Notes: a model not told the origin generated them from the sequence alone. A stretch of DNA of 17,191 bases from Caryophanales bacterium UBA5732 (GCA_002419445.1 DIGC01000111.1:1-17191); one strand, 5' to 3'; shown: positions 6,588-13,491, counted from the first letter of the stretch. Numbers and translations are program-made.

Positions 6588-7033
6588 TATTCTTTTTTAA
6601 CCACCAATTTAACGCCTTTGATAGCTAAAACAGTGACTTTGTCATGTTCCTGAATGTTTTCATTTGCTATAGCAGTCCAAATTTTTCCTTCAATTTTTAC
6701 TTCACCGCGTTCTCCATCGAGGATTGGTTTCACACAAACAGCCGTTTTGCCAATCAAGGAATCGGAATTAGTTTTGATTTCATTCTTTTTAATATATCTT
6801 CTGAAAACAGGTCTTAATGTTAATAATAAGGCTGCGGAGAAAATGATAAAAACTACTATTTGAAGCCAAATAACATCAGGTAAAAAGATAGCGACAATTA
6901 AGGCGAAAAATGCCCCTACAGCGAACCAAATGCTGGATAGATCCATCGTCATCGCTTCGATAACTCCGGTAAAGATGATAATCCCAAACCAAATAAAAAT
7001 CATAGTGGTTTGTGTGTCAATAGTTAGAAACAT
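6587..7033 (-). CDS. NfeD family membrane protein
   Basis: A 148-residue short-form NfeD protein. Three hydrophobic helices occupy about residues 11-27, 35-51 and 55-73, and a C-terminal OB-fold domain follows (SLIGKTAVCVKPI, GERGEVKIEGKIWTA, HDKVTVLAIKGVKLVVKK). It lacks the N-terminal ClpP-like protease domain of the long forms. NfeD proteins pair genetically and physically with SPFH proteins, and one is present two genes downstream. GAGGTG lies eight bases before ATG 7033 and overlaps the end of the preceding gene, so the two are translated from one mRNA. Membrane topology puts the OB domain most likely in the cytoplasm. Confidence 0.9.
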   Translation of the reverse strand: MFLTIDTQTTMIFIWFGIIIFTGVIEAMTMDLSSIWFAVGAFFALIVAIFLPDVIWLQIVVFIIFSAALLLTLRPVFRRYIKKNEIKTNSDSLIGKTAVCVKPILDGERGEVKIEGKIWTAIANENIQEHDKVTVLAIKGVKLVVKKE

Positions 7034-7037
7034 ATCA

Positions 7038-7421
7038 CTACACCTCTTCCTTATTCAAATCAATAATTAAAGCCCCTTCATTTTTATTCCAATGAGCTTT
7101 ATATTTATAAGAATTTTTCTTTGTAAAATCTAAATTAAGTAATTCGATTACTTCGGATAAAAATAATTTATTACATACTCTAGAGTAACTCGATTTAATC
7201 GTAATATTATGTCTTTGCTCTTCAGGGACATAATTCATACTAACCGCTTCTTTAGTAATCGGTTTAACCGCAATTAATTTGTTATCTTTGTCCAAACCTA
7301 AAAGAACTACATAGGCTGATTCAAAATAACTGGTTGCTGATTTGTTCAGAGTAATATTCGCTTCGTAAAGTGTTGCTAAATCATCCAAGGGTTTTTTAGA
7401 AACCCACTCAAATTTACTCAT
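7038..7421 (-). CDS. 127-aa soluble protein of unknown function, first in NfeD-RDD-SPFH operon
   Basis: I do not recognise this protein. It is 127 residues, soluble, with no signal peptide, membrane segment or cysteine pair; a single Cys lies in the middle. It looks like an alpha/beta domain: a strand-rich centre (SAYVVLLGLDKDNKLIAVKPI), a helix after SRVCNKLFLSEVIELLNL, and a closing strand ALIIDLN. GGAGG precedes ATG 7421 and an excellent promoter lies 41 bp further upstream, so it heads the four-gene operon. Four bases separate its stop from nfeD, whose ribosome binding site is inside it. The context suggests a cytoplasmic accessory or regulator of the NfeD-SPFH complex; that is inference only. 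Confidence 0.75.
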   Translation of the reverse strand: MSKFEWVSKKPLDDLATLYEANITLNKSATSYFESAYVVLLGLDKDNKLIAVKPITKEAVSMNYVPEEQRHNITIKSSYSRVCNKLFLSEVIELLNLDFTKKNSYKYKAHWNKNEGALIIDLNKEEV

Positions 7422-7461
7422 AGCCTAACCTCCATTATAATACATATTTATCTTATTAATA

Positions 7462-7490
7462 ATTATATCACATGTTTATTAGATTATCAA
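7462..7490 (-). promoter_or_regulatory. promoter of the minus-strand NfeD-RDD-SPFH operon
   Basis: On the minus strand TTGATA (7490-7485), a 17-bp spacer and TATAAT (7467-7462) preceded by TGA make a near-consensus sigma-A promoter with extended -10. A second TATAAT at 7439-7434 abuts the ribosome binding site and is too close to serve. Confidence 0.85.
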
Positions 7491-7497
7491 CAATTAC

Positions 7498-7532
7498 CGT
7501 AAATTATATTTGATTATATTAAATTATTTACG
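7498..7532. repeat. inverted repeat in the divergent promoter region
   Basis: CGTAAAT (7498-7504) and ATTTACG (7526-7532) form a 7-bp inverted repeat separated by 21 bp. It lies between the minus-strand promoter and the plus-strand -35, a plausible operator position. The surrounding DNA is very AT-rich, so chance is possible. Confidence 0.35.
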
Positions 7533-7538
7533 ATTACT

Positions 7539-7567
7539 TTGAACTAATTAGCCATTTCATATATTAT
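7539..7567 (+). promoter_or_regulatory. promoter of the TtcA-like gene
   Basis: TTGAAC (7539-7544), 17 bp, then TATTAT (7562-7567). Expected transcription start near 7574 coincides with the GGTGAT ribosome binding site, giving a very short leader. Confidence 0.6.
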
Positions 7568-7583
7568 ATATTCGGTGATAAAA

Positions 7584-8402
7584 ATGAAAGATAAAAATTA
7601 TTCGGATTATATATCTAAATCTTTAAACAAAACCTTCAAGAGCGTCTTATTCGGAAGGTTTTTACGAGCGATAGATGATTATAAATTGATAGAAGATAAT
7701 GATAAAATCTGTGTTGCTTTAAGCGGAGGGAAAGATTCTCTGCTTTTAGCTGCGCTGTTTGAAGAATACAAGCTTCATTATAACAATAACATTGAAATTA
7801 AATATCTGATGATGAATTCCGGCTTCTCCAATCAATTTTTAAACGATCATTTGGAAAACCTTAAAAAACTGGGAATAGAACAAATCACTAAGGATTCTAA
7901 AGTTTATGAAATAGCTAATCAAATGAGCCCGGAAGCTCCGTGTTTTCTCTGCGCTAGAATGAGAAGAGGATTTCTATATCATGCTGCCAAGGATTTGGGC
8001 TGTAATAAATTGGCATTAGGTCATCATTTTGACGACGTTATTGAGACTACACTTATGAACATGTTTTATACAGGAACTTTTAAAACCATGCTCCCGAAAG
8101 CTAAATCAAAAAACTACGAAGGATTGGAATTGATTCGCCCGATGTATTTTATTAAAGAAAAAGACGTTGAGCGCTTTATTAAATACCATGGTTTTACAAT
8201 AAATCCAAAAGGATGTTTCTTCCAAGAAAGAAATATAGATTCAAAGCGACAAGAAATGAAAAACCTAATCAATGGGTTGAGAAAAGTATATGAAAATATC
8301 GATATAAATATTTTCAGATCCGCGGAAAATATCAATTTATCAAGTGTGCTCGGTTACTACGAAGACGGTACTGAAAAGGTGAGTTTTTTAGATAAATATT
8401 AA
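7584..8402 (+). CDS. TtcA-like PP-loop ATPase, tRNA thiolation
   Basis: A 272-residue PP-loop ATPase of the TtcA/TtuA type. TtcA adenylates C32 of certain tRNAs and inserts sulfur with the help of a [4Fe-4S] cluster. Seen: the PP-loop SGGKDS at residues 47-52; CxxC (C120, C123, in PCFLCARMRRG); LGHHFDDVIETTLMN; and a third cysteine, C211, in a GCFF motif. E. coli TtcA uses C122, C125 and C222 as cluster ligands, so the pattern fits well. ATG 7584 is preferred over GTG 7575 because GGTGAT (7574-7579) is the ribosome binding site for it and includes the GTG. It is monocistronic and converges on mnmE, another tRNA modification gene. Exact tRNA substrate and position are not provable from sequence. 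Confidence 0.85.
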   Translation: MKDKNYSDYISKSLNKTFKSVLFGRFLRAIDDYKLIEDNDKICVALSGGKDSLLLAALFEEYKLHYNNNIEIKYLMMNSGFSNQFLNDHLENLKKLGIEQITKDSKVYEIANQMSPEAPCFLCARMRRGFLYHAAKDLGCNKLALGHHFDDVIETTLMNMFYTGTFKTMLPKAKSKNYEGLELIRPMYFIKEKDVERFIKYHGFTINPKGCFFQERNIDSKRQEMKNLINGLRKVYENIDINIFRSAENINLSSVLGYYEDGTEKVSFLDKY

Positions 8403-8431
8403 AAGAGCGATGCACAAAATGCATCGCTCTT
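8403..8431. terminator. hairpin between the TtcA-like gene and mnmE
   Basis: AAGAGCGATGCA (8403-8414) and TGCATCGCTCTT (8420-8431) pair perfectly over 12 bp around CAAAA. The T tract is short on the plus strand and better on the minus strand (TTTTAATATTT), so it can end mnmE transcripts and probably also those of the TtcA-like gene. Confidence 0.8.
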
Positions 8432-8439
8432 ATCTTAAT

Positions 8440-8455
8440 GGTTTCACATGAAACA
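8440..8455. promoter_or_regulatory. parS-like palindrome (candidate ParB/Spo0J site)
   Basis: GGTTTCACATGAAACA matches the bacterial parS consensus TGTTTCACGTGAAACA at 14 of 16 positions. The differences are the first base and one of the two central bases (CACATG instead of CACGTG). It lies in the gap between the convergent TtcA-like gene and mnmE, immediately next to the mnmE stop. mnmE is a usual neighbour of parB and oriC in Firmicutes, which makes the match more credible. Only this one copy was found in the window. Confidence 0.55.
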
Positions 8456-9805
8456 TTATTTGCCCAAACAGAACTTTGAAAAGAGTGTCGATATTAAATC
8501 ATCGCTAGTATTATCGCCAGTGATTTCGCCCAAACTACTCCAAGCCTCACGTAGATCAATTTCAACCATGTCGATGGGTATCTGTTCTTCGGCAGATTGT
8601 AATGCTTGAAGAAGGGCTATTTTCGTTTCTTCTAGTTTGCCGATATGTCTTGTGTTAGAAAGAATGGTGTAATCACTTTCAAGTAACTTTTCATCGATGA
8701 ATAACTTCTTAACTTCTTCAGAGAGTTTATCAATGCCAATATTATTTTTTGCTGATATATTTATGATGTGTTCATTAACCAAGTTGATTTTTGAACCTAA
8801 ATCGATTTTATTGCCGATAATTATTCTTTGTTTATTTTTTGTGATTTCTAAGAGTTCATTATCCATATCCGTAATGTTGGTTGACTGGTCCAAAACCAAT
8901 AAAATCAAATCAGCTTCTTCAAGAGCTTTTTTTGTTTTATCAATCCCGATTTTTTCAACGATATCATCAGTGATTCTTATACCGGCTGTATCGATTAGTT
9001 TTAAAATAACTCCATCTAGATTTAATTCAGCTTCAATTAAATCTCTTGTAGTCCCAGAAATCTCTGTAACAATTGCTTTATCTTCTTTTATTAATGTGTT
9101 TAACAAACTGGATTTACCAACATTAGGTTTACCAATAATCACAGTTTTTATTCCATCGCGGATAATTTGACCCGTTGAAGATTCGCGTAGTATTTTTTCT
9201 ATTTTTTCCAATAAAATTTTAATGTTGGGAATTACGATTTCATTGGTCATTTCGGTAACGTCATCATACTCCGGATAATCAATGTTGACTTCAATATTAG
9301 CTATAATATCCAATACGGAGTTTTGCAAGTTATCCACTAAATTCAACACATCGCCTTTTAACTGTGAGTTCGCTATCTTTAATTGGTTGATGGTTTTTGA
9401 GTTAACTAAATCCATAATACTTTCAGCTTCAGTCAAGTCGATTCTTCCATTTAAATAAGCTCTTTTACTAAATTCGCCTTTTTCCGCAAGTCTTGCGCCA
9501 TTAGCGATTAAATGTTTAATTATTTCGTTAGCGATAAAATTTCCGCCATGACAAGTAATTTCTACAGTGTCTTCTGTGGTAAAAGTTTTTGGCGATTTAA
9601 AAACAGTAACTATAACTTCATCAATCTGCTCATTTCCATTATAAATAAAACCGTAATGAGCGGTATGAGATGGTTGATTTTTAAGTATACTACCTTTAAA
9701 TATTTTTTGGACAATATCGAAACTTTCGCTACCAGATATTCTAATCATATTAATAGCGCTTGTACCATTGCCCGTTGTCTTTGCGACGATTGTATCATAG
9801 ATCAT
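8456..9805 (-). CDS. mnmE: tRNA uridine-5-carboxymethylaminomethyl(34) synthesis GTPase MnmE (TrmE)
   Basis: MnmE works with MnmG to install the (carboxymethyl)aminomethyl group on the wobble uridine of tRNAs, using GTP hydrolysis and a formyl-folate derivative. The 449-residue protein has the N-terminal folate-binding domain (TIVAKTTGNGTSAINMIRISG, then EITCHGG, GEFSKRAYLNGRIDLTEAE), a helical domain, the inserted G domain with G1 GKPNVGKS at residues 225-232, DTAG, NKID, and the C-terminal catalytic cysteine motif as CLGK at 446-449 (commonly CIGK). ATG 9805 is the start: it follows GGTGGTGAT and gives the canonical MIYDTIVA. The frame stays open 31 codons upstream, but that stretch is hydrophobic and overlaps the divergent gene. 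MnmG is not in this window. Confidence 0.96.
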   Translation of the reverse strand: MIYDTIVAKTTGNGTSAINMIRISGSESFDIVQKIFKGSILKNQPSHTAHYGFIYNGNEQIDEVIVTVFKSPKTFTTEDTVEITCHGGNFIANEIIKHLIANGARLAEKGEFSKRAYLNGRIDLTEAESIMDLVNSKTINQLKIANSQLKGDVLNLVDNLQNSVLDIIANIEVNIDYPEYDDVTEMTNEIVIPNIKILLEKIEKILRESSTGQIIRDGIKTVIIGKPNVGKSSLLNTLIKEDKAIVTEISGTTRDLIEAELNLDGVILKLIDTAGIRITDDIVEKIGIDKTKKALEEADLILLVLDQSTNITDMDNELLEITKNKQRIIIGNKIDLGSKINLVNEHIINISAKNNIGIDKLSEEVKKLFIDEKLLESDYTILSNTRHIGKLEETKIALLQALQSAEEQIPIDMVEIDLREAWSSLGEITGDNTSDDLISTLFSKFCLGK

Positions 9806-9848
9806 TATTATCACCACCAATATTTTACCATATTTTGAAAAAATAATG

Positions 9849-9854
9849 TATAAT
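9849..9854 (+). promoter_or_regulatory. -10 element for the 158-aa membrane protein gene
   Basis: TATAAT at 9849-9854 is preceded by TG; no good -35 is visible. Transcription would begin about 9861, right at AAGGTGAT, the ribosome binding site. In the same 67-bp gap the minus strand has TGGTAAAAT (9830-9822), a candidate extended -10 for mnmE. Confidence 0.5.
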
Positions 9855-9872
9855 ATAACAAAGGTGATATAG

Positions 9873-10349
9873 ATGAAAAAATTTAAGAAACCATTCAAGT
9901 TTTACTTATTGATGTTTTTAATTTTAAGTTTAGCCGTAGCCGGTTATTCGATATACAAAATTGTAAAAGACGCAACTCCGGTTGGGGAATTAGTCAGTCT
10001 TTGGTTTTTACCGCTGATTTTTATCTTAATTTATTATGGTAGCGATAGTTTAATGGAAAAGATTTTTAATAAGAAAAAACAAGTAAATTATGAAGAAAAA
10101 TTCATCGAAGAAATCGCCAAAAGAATGAGAGAATCAAACGAATTTTTGGTCGAGGATTATCGAAGATTACAAATTAACGATAAGTTTCAAGAGAGCTTAA
10201 AAATTGGTTATCAAATATATCTTAACGGTGAAAGCGATCTCTTTAATATCAATAAAATTGAACGAAAGTTTAAAAAAGGAACCCAAGAATTTAAAGCGAT
10301 TCAATATGTTATAGATTACGTTAGAGAATCTAAAAAAACCATAGAATAA
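9873..10349 (+). CDS. small two-helix membrane protein of unknown function
   Basis: I do not recognise a family. The 158-residue protein starts with a basic segment (KKFKKPFKF), then has two hydrophobic helices at about residues 10-28 and 37-57 joined by a short loop. It ends with about 100 mostly charged, helix-rich residues (EEKFIEEIAKRMRESNEFLVEDYRRL and on) that should face the cytoplasm. AGGTGAT (9862-9868) precedes ATG 9873. It is divergent from mnmE and 57 bp upstream of dnaX, which has its own -10 box. No terminator separates it from dnaX, so some readthrough is likely. The tail could be a tetratricopeptide-like or coiled helical pair; I cannot tell which. Confidence 0.75.
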   Translation: MKKFKKPFKFYLLMFLILSLAVAGYSIYKIVKDATPVGELVSLWFLPLIFILIYYGSDSLMEKIFNKKKQVNYEEKFIEEIAKRMRESNEFLVEDYRRLQINDKFQESLKIGYQIYLNGESDLFNINKIERKFKKGTQEFKAIQYVIDYVRESKKTIE

Positions 10350-10364
10350 ACAAGCGTTTTAAGG

Positions 10365-10370
10365 TATAAT
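10365..10370 (+). promoter_or_regulatory. -10 element of dnaX
   Basis: TATAAT at 10365-10370 lies 36 bp before the dnaX start; no convincing -35 is visible. The dnaX ribosome binding site is GGAGG near 10394-10398. Confidence 0.5.
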
Positions 10371-10406
10371 AGAAGTGTTAAATTACGATGTTTTGGAGGC
10401 TATTCA

Positions 10407-12494
10407 ATGAGTTATAAAGCGTTATACAGAACCTATCGTCCTAAAGACTTCAATGAAGTTGCTGGGCAACGACATATTACTCAAACATTAAAAAACGCAT
10501 TAGCTAACGATAAGGTAGCTCATGCTTATTTGTTTAGCGGTCCAAGAGGTACTGGTAAAACTTCAATTGCCAAAATTCTCGCAAAAGCTGTCAATTGTGT
10601 TAACGCTCCAACAGCAAATCCATGTAATGTTTGTGAAAATTGTTTAGGTATTCAAGATGGAACAATTAGTGATGTCATCGAAATTGACGCAGCCAGCAAC
10701 AATGGCGTTGATGAAATTAGAGAGCTAAGAGATAAGGTTAAATACCTTCCTGGTTATGTTAAATATAAAGTATACATAATCGATGAAGTTCATATGTTAA
10801 GCCAAGGGGCTTTTAATGCGCTTTTAAAAACATTAGAAGAACCTCCTGCTCACGTGATTTTCATTCTCTGTACCACTGAATTACAAAAAGTAATACCGAC
10901 GATTCAATCAAGATGCCAACGTTTTGATTTTAAAGCAATCAGCACAATTGATATCATTGCTAAATTAAAAGAAATTATCGCTCAAGAGAACATTATCATC
11001 GAAGAAGACGCTATTAAACAAATAGCAACTTACGCTGAAGGCGGATTAAGAGATGCGATATCTTTACTTGATCAAGTCTATTCCTTTAATCCGGGGAATG
11101 TAGTTCTTGAAGATGTTAACCAAATTTGCGGTGCTGTTTCTATGCAAACGCAAATAGAATTAGCTAAAGCTTTAATCAATTTCGATTCTACTAAAGCAAT
11201 ATCATTATTAAACAATTTGATAAGCCATGGCAAAGAAGTTAAAAAGATCACACTAAATCTAATTGAATTCTTCCGTGATACTCTGATGTTTAGCAATTTG
11301 CAAAAATTGGATGAAGCAAGCCTATTATACGGGCATCAAGAATTCCAAAAAATCGCTAAAGAAATCAGCAATCGCAAAGCTTTTTATATAATTGACGTTT
11401 TAAGCAAGGCTTTAAATGAAATAAATTGGAGTAACAATCCTAAAATTCATTTGGAATTAGCGTTTTTAAAAATCGCTGACAACGAAGACAATAGCAATTC
11501 AAACGTTCTAGCTGCTATCGATGAAATTGAAAAAAGACTCATGGAACTTGAGTCTTATAAAGATTTTATGGAAGCGGAAGATAAAAAAGAATCTCAAGAA
11601 ATTATCAAAAATATTATCTCTACTTCTCAAAAAACAGAAACTCCTGTTATTCAAGAGAAAGAACCAACTATCTTTACTGAGCCGGTTCAAACGACTGAAA
11701 AAGTAGAGGTTTCTCAACCTGTTATTGATCAAGTCGAAGAGTTAGGTGAAGAAGAAACTGTCACTGAAGAAACCGATACTGAAGAAACTATCGCTGAGGA
11801 AACCCTAGAAGTAGAGTTCGATAATGAAGCGGAAGCTATTGACACAAAATTTGAAGAAATGGAAACCGATGAAGTAAAAGCGCGAATTGAAACGGAAATA
11901 GTTGAAGATGTAGCTTTCGCTGATGAAGAAACTGCTGAAGAAGAAATAATTAATAGCGCAGAAATTATAAAAAAAGAGCTATGCGATAAAATATCCAATA
12001 CATACGATATTAGATTTGTTGAAGAAGTTCTTAATAACCCGAATAAACAAGATAAAGTTTCTTTAATAAATCGTTGGGAAAATTTTCCGGAAATCGAAGA
12101 CGAAGAAGATTCAAAGTATTTGGCATCTTTACTAGAAACCGGTAATATAACAGCATCTTCATTTGATAAAATTATCATGACTTTTGCCAGCACTACAATC
12201 TGTAACACATTGATGATTCCTTCAAATAAAGAAATAGTAATGAAGATTATAAATAAAAAATTTAATAGAATTATTAATTATATAGCTTTACCTTCGAGTG
12301 TCTTTAGTGATATTACCAAAGAATTTATGGAACGTTACCGAATGGGAGAAAAGTACATTAAATTATCAGAGATTGTCTGTGATGGCTTAAAGGATGTATC
12401 TCAAATCGAAAAAGTTGTAGCCCAAGATACAAAGCCAAAAATTGTTCAAGACGCAATCGATTTATTCGGAGATAAAGTTAAAATTAAAGAATAG
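10407..12494 (+). CDS. dnaX: DNA polymerase III subunit gamma/tau
   Basis: DnaX is the AAA+ motor of the clamp loader that opens the sliding clamp and, in its long tau form, ties it to the polymerase and helicase. The 695-residue protein shows Walker A GPRGTGKTS at 45-53, a zinc knuckle C64-x8-C73-x2-C76-x2-C79, Walker B with D126-E127, sensor CTTE, the SRC arginine finger (IQSRCQRF), and GGLRDAISLLDQ. Domain III ends near 375. Residues about 400-520 form a low-complexity, strongly acidic linker (many EET and EE). A C-terminal domain from about 525 onward should bind the polymerase. A run of seven A lies exactly at the linker/C-terminal junction. dnaX, ybaB and recR are in the conserved Firmicute order. 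Confidence 0.96.
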   Translation: MSYKALYRTYRPKDFNEVAGQRHITQTLKNALANDKVAHAYLFSGPRGTGKTSIAKILAKAVNCVNAPTANPCNVCENCLGIQDGTISDVIEIDAASNNGVDEIRELRDKVKYLPGYVKYKVYIIDEVHMLSQGAFNALLKTLEEPPAHVIFILCTTELQKVIPTIQSRCQRFDFKAISTIDIIAKLKEIIAQENIIIEEDAIKQIATYAEGGLRDAISLLDQVYSFNPGNVVLEDVNQICGAVSMQTQIELAKALINFDSTKAISLLNNLISHGKEVKKITLNLIEFFRDTLMFSNLQKLDEASLLYGHQEFQKIAKEISNRKAFYIIDVLSKALNEINWSNNPKIHLELAFLKIADNEDNSNSNVLAAIDEIEKRLMELESYKDFMEAEDKKESQEIIKNIISTSQKTETPVIQEKEPTIFTEPVQTTEKVEVSQPVIDQVEELGEEETVTEETDTEETIAEETLEVEFDNEAEAIDTKFEEMETDEVKARIETEIVEDVAFADEETAEEEIINSAEIIKKELCDKISNTYDIRFVEEVLNNPNKQDKVSLINRWENFPEIEDEEDSKYLASLLETGNITASSFDKIIMTFASTTICNTLMIPSNKEIVMKIINKKFNRIINYIALPSSVFSDITKEFMERYRMGEKYIKLSEIVCDGLKDVSQIEKVVAQDTKPKIVQDAIDLFGDKVKIKE
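11969..11976 (+). other. candidate -1 frameshift heptamer A AAA AAA G in dnaX
   Basis: In the dnaX frame the codons are ATA AAA AAA GAG (11967-11978), giving a phase-correct slippery A AAA AAA. A -1 slip would add R-A-M-R and stop at TAA 11987-11989, making a 527-residue gamma-like product without the C-terminal domain. No strong downstream hairpin or upstream Shine-Dalgarno stimulator is visible, and A7 runs are common in AT-rich DNA. Confidence 0.3.
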
Positions 12495-12503
12495 GAGTAT
12501 AAG

Positions 12504-12812
12504 ATGATTAACCCACAAATGTTAAAACAAATCAAGCAAATGCAAGAAGACATTAAAAAAGTTCAACAACAAATAAACGAATCAACATTTTACGGCCAAG
12601 CTGGCGGCTCTGTAGTTAAAGTGGCTGTAAAAGGTACTAAAGAAGTTGTTTCTATCAATATAAAAAAAGATGAGGTTGATTTAACTGATCTAGAAATGGT
12701 TCAAGATTTAATCGTGGCCGCTTTAAACGATGCCTTCAAAAAAGTCGATAAAGAGTTTGAAGAATCTTTAGGTTCAGTTACTCAAGGCATTAACATGCCG
12801 GGATTATTTTAA
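12504..12812 (+). CDS. YbaB/EbfC family nucleoid-associated protein
   Basis: YbaB/EbfC proteins are small dimeric DNA-binding proteins of the nucleoid. The 102-residue protein has the usual size and pattern: an N-terminal Q/K-rich coiled-coil helix (LKQIKQMQEDIKKVQQQI), the G-Q-A-G-G-S-V-V-K-V core strands, then the DLEMVQDLIVAALNDAFKKVD helix and a G-x-N-M-P-G-L-F end. It begins nine bases after dnaX with a GGAG ribosome binding site (12494-12497) overlapping the dnaX stop, and its stop overlaps the recR start by one base. The dnaX-ybaB-recR linkage is conserved widely in bacteria. Confidence 0.95.
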   Translation: MINPQMLKQIKQMQEDIKKVQQQINESTFYGQAGGSVVKVAVKGTKEVVSINIKKDEVDLTDLEMVQDLIVAALNDAFKKVDKEFEESLGSVTQGINMPGLF

Positions 12813-13414
12813 TGACAGTGCCAAAAACTCTTGAAGATTTAATTGAAGAGTTCAAAAAGCTACCTGGTGTCGGTCGTAAAACGGCTGAAAGATACGCAAT
12901 GTTCATTATAAATAAATATACTATAGATGAAGTTCATCAATTCTCTGAAGTTCTAGAAGATGCTAAAACTAAGCTACACCAATGCTCGGTATGCGGGAAC
13001 TTGACGGATGAAGATAAATGTTATATTTGCCAAGATAACTTTCGCGATCTATCTACAATTTTGGTTGTTGAAAACGCCAAGGATGTTTTTTCTATCGAAA
13101 AAGCGTCTGAATACAAAGGTTTATATCATGTCTTGAATGGCGTAGTATCGCCGATGGACGGAATGGGACCGGAAGATATTAATTTAGAATCATTGTGGAA
13201 AAGAGTAATCAATGATCAAGTTAAAGAGATTATTATTGCTACCTCATCTACCCCAGAAGGCGAAACTACGGCCTTATATATCAAAAGAGTATTACAAGAA
13301 ACTGACATTTTAGTCAGCAGGATTGGCTATGGAGTTCCAGTTGGATTAAACCTTGAGTATGCCGATGATTTGACGCTTTCAAAAGCGATAGAAAATCGAA
13401 AGAAGATATCGTAA
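12812..13414 (+). CDS. recR: recombination mediator protein RecR
   Basis: RecR acts with RecO (and RecF) to load RecA onto single-stranded DNA gaps covered by SSB. The 200-residue protein contains all family parts in order: helix-hairpin-helix LPGVGRKTAERYA, the four-cysteine zinc finger (CSVCGN...CYICQD), the Toprim domain (ILVVENAKDVFSIEKA, then LNGVVSPMDGMGPEDI and SSTPEGETTALY), and the closing GYGVPVGLNLEYADDLTL. Its ATG overlaps the ybaB stop (TAATG), so translation is coupled. No hairpin terminator follows; transcripts may continue into the next small gene, which also has its own promoter. Confidence 0.96.
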   Translation: MTVPKTLEDLIEEFKKLPGVGRKTAERYAMFIINKYTIDEVHQFSEVLEDAKTKLHQCSVCGNLTDEDKCYICQDNFRDLSTILVVENAKDVFSIEKASEYKGLYHVLNGVVSPMDGMGPEDINLESLWKRVINDQVKEIIIATSSTPEGETTALYIKRVLQETDILVSRIGYGVPVGLNLEYADDLTLSKAIENRKKIS

Positions 13415-13451
13415 AAAAATAAAAAAAACTACTACTACAACCCCATTATTA

Positions 13452-13460
13452 TGATATAAT
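13452..13460 (+). promoter_or_regulatory. extended -10 promoter of the 88-aa gene
   Basis: TGATATAAT (13452-13460) is a perfect extended -10; no -35 is evident. Transcription should start near 13467, ten bases before GAGGTGAT. Confidence 0.6.
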
Positions 13461-13491
13461 AATATGTAGAAAAACTGAGGTGATTGAATTG

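Noticed and set aside
6728..6743. GGTTTCACACAAACAG as another parS-like site
   Set aside because: Only the left half resembles parS; the right half has several mismatches and the site is within the NfeD coding sequence.
7434..7439. TATAAT on the minus strand just before the 127-aa gene
   Set aside because: It directly abuts the GGAGG ribosome site, so a transcript starting from it would lack that site; the TTGATA/TATAAT promoter upstream is better.
8697..9170. 157-codon open frame on the plus strand
   Set aside because: It lies wholly antisense to the GTPase domain of mnmE, and its serine/isoleucine-rich product is what the complement of that gene gives; no ribosome site or family features.
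9327..9335. TTATCCACT, an 8/9 match to the DnaA box
   Set aside because: A single near-match inside the mnmE coding sequence with no cluster or AT-rich unwinding element around it; not evidence of oriC.
9806..9898. 31-codon hydrophobic N-terminal extension of mnmE
   Set aside because: MnmE proteins begin at the MIYDTIVA-type start with the good GGTGGTGAT site; the extension overlaps the divergent gene's promoter and start.
11529..11537. Second A6G slippery-looking site in dnaX
   Set aside because: The run is read GAA AAA AGA, so the A AAA AAG heptamer is not in the phase needed for tandem -1 slippage.
11729..12208. 159-codon Ser/Val-rich open frame on the minus strand
   Set aside because: It is the antisense of the GAA/GAT-rich acidic linker of dnaX, which yields Ser-rich reverse frames automatically.
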